From: Antedon mediterranea
Taxonomy: Eukaryota > Echinodermata > Crinoidea > Comatulida > Antedonidae
Length of the DNA stretch: 64,000 nt
NCBI RefSeq assembly: GCF_964355755.1
Contig: NC_092671.1
Location: forward strand, 34,611,304 to 34,675,303
Direction: 5' to 3'
Below are positions 63,548-64,000 of this stretch, one piece after another. Position 1 is the stretch's first letter; each line of letters starts with the position of its first letter. The notes below the pieces were generated by a model that was given only the letters and a program-made list of their open reading frames with translations, searched no databases and had not been told where the DNA came from. The position numbers and the translations under genes are program-made.

Positions 63548-63814
63548 CTAGTAAATAAAAACAAAGGCATTAAAACAATATAGTTCATCAGTATGTTCAG
63601 ACCACCTTAAAAAAAATGGTATCCTAAAAGAGATCACGTTTAATCGTAAGGATGAAACAGGAATCATACATTCCAATATTGATCTACAATTTTCTCTATG
63701 TTTCATAATTGTTTGATTTGCCTTAGTACTAGACTACATACAGTTACATCTCAGCTTTTAAAATGGTTTTATGTTGTGGTTTGTTGTGAAAATTTTAAAA
63801 TTGTGTAAAATACT

Positions 63815-63946
63815 GTCAAAATATGTATTAAATCTTGTTTTCGTTTTTCTACAGAAGTGATTAACTATTAAAACTATAAAATTCATATTCAAAGTCTAAT
63901 TTAATTTTCATTTTTCATATTTTTGGGTGACAATACATCTTTAACT
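63815..63946. mobile_element. TIR element family C, right-end fragment
   Basis: ACAGAAGTGATTAACTATT through GTGACAATACATCTTTAACT. It is the only feature I see in the last 450 bp of the window, which is otherwise intron upstream of e1. Confidence 0.68.
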
Positions 63947-64000
63947 GTACAATTTGTACCCTTTCATTGGTCTCTACTACCCTGGGTATTATACAAACAA

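Noticed and set aside
61930-62012. Functional tRNA-Asn gene
   Set aside because: A- and B-boxes are good, but the acceptor stem does not pair and the anticodon stem has a mismatch; it fits a SINE relic better.
1-63547. Assignment as LRP1 instead of LRP2
   Set aside because: LRP1 has two LDLa repeats before the first EGF pair; at least four are visible here. A phylogeny is still needed to be certain.

Overview
This is eukaryotic genomic DNA: AT-rich, with long introns, canonical GT-AG splice sites, tRNA-derived SINEs, LINE remnants and many short inverted-repeat transposons. Almost the whole window is one giant gene on the minus strand, a megalin-like (LRP2-type) endocytic receptor of the LDL-receptor family. 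The intron and repeat content suggests an invertebrate, probably a marine deuterostome such as an echinoderm. That is an impression; the sequence does not prove a species.

The gene enters from the right edge and leaves at the left edge, so neither its N terminus nor its transmembrane and cytoplasmic end is present. I read 51 coding exons (7,823 nt, about 2,607 codons). Every internal exon has consensus splice sites, and the reading phase is continuous across all junctions. Numbers e1 to e51 count from the right edge of the window. Domain order in the protein: four LDLa repeats (e1-e4, end of cluster I), EGF and calcium-binding EGF (e5-e6), beta-propeller 1 (e7-e10), EGF (e11), propeller 2 (e12-e16), EGF (e17-e18), eight LDLa repeats (e18-e25, cluster II), EGF and calcium-binding EGF (e26-e27), propeller 3 (e28-e31), EGF (e32), propeller 4 (e33-e37), EGF (e37), propeller 5 (e38-e42), EGF (e43), propeller 6 (e44-e47), EGF (e48), then the start of LDLa cluster III (e49-e51). 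At least four LDLa repeats before the first EGF pair, with exactly eight in the second cluster, fits LRP2 (7/8/10/11) and not LRP1 (2/8/10/11).

The most unusual item lies in the 16.2-kb intron between propeller 6 and cluster III (3580-19795). A same-strand exon at 12554-12761 encodes a clear signal peptide followed by a Thr/Ser-rich stalk. Its donor is in the right phase to splice into the EGF exon at 3579. This would give a second, N-terminally short receptor or a separate gene start. The same intron carries a CR1-like LINE tail, a reverse-transcriptase LINE interrupted by a SINE, a G-rich tandem repeat and a hAT-like element.

The other introns carry at least five families of short inverted-repeat elements, a non-autonomous piggyBac-type element with TTAA duplications, four copies of one tRNA-derived SINE, other tRNA-like SINE pieces, local tandem duplications, and two minisatellites built on the same 17-bp unit. 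I found no convincing second protein-coding gene on the plus strand.
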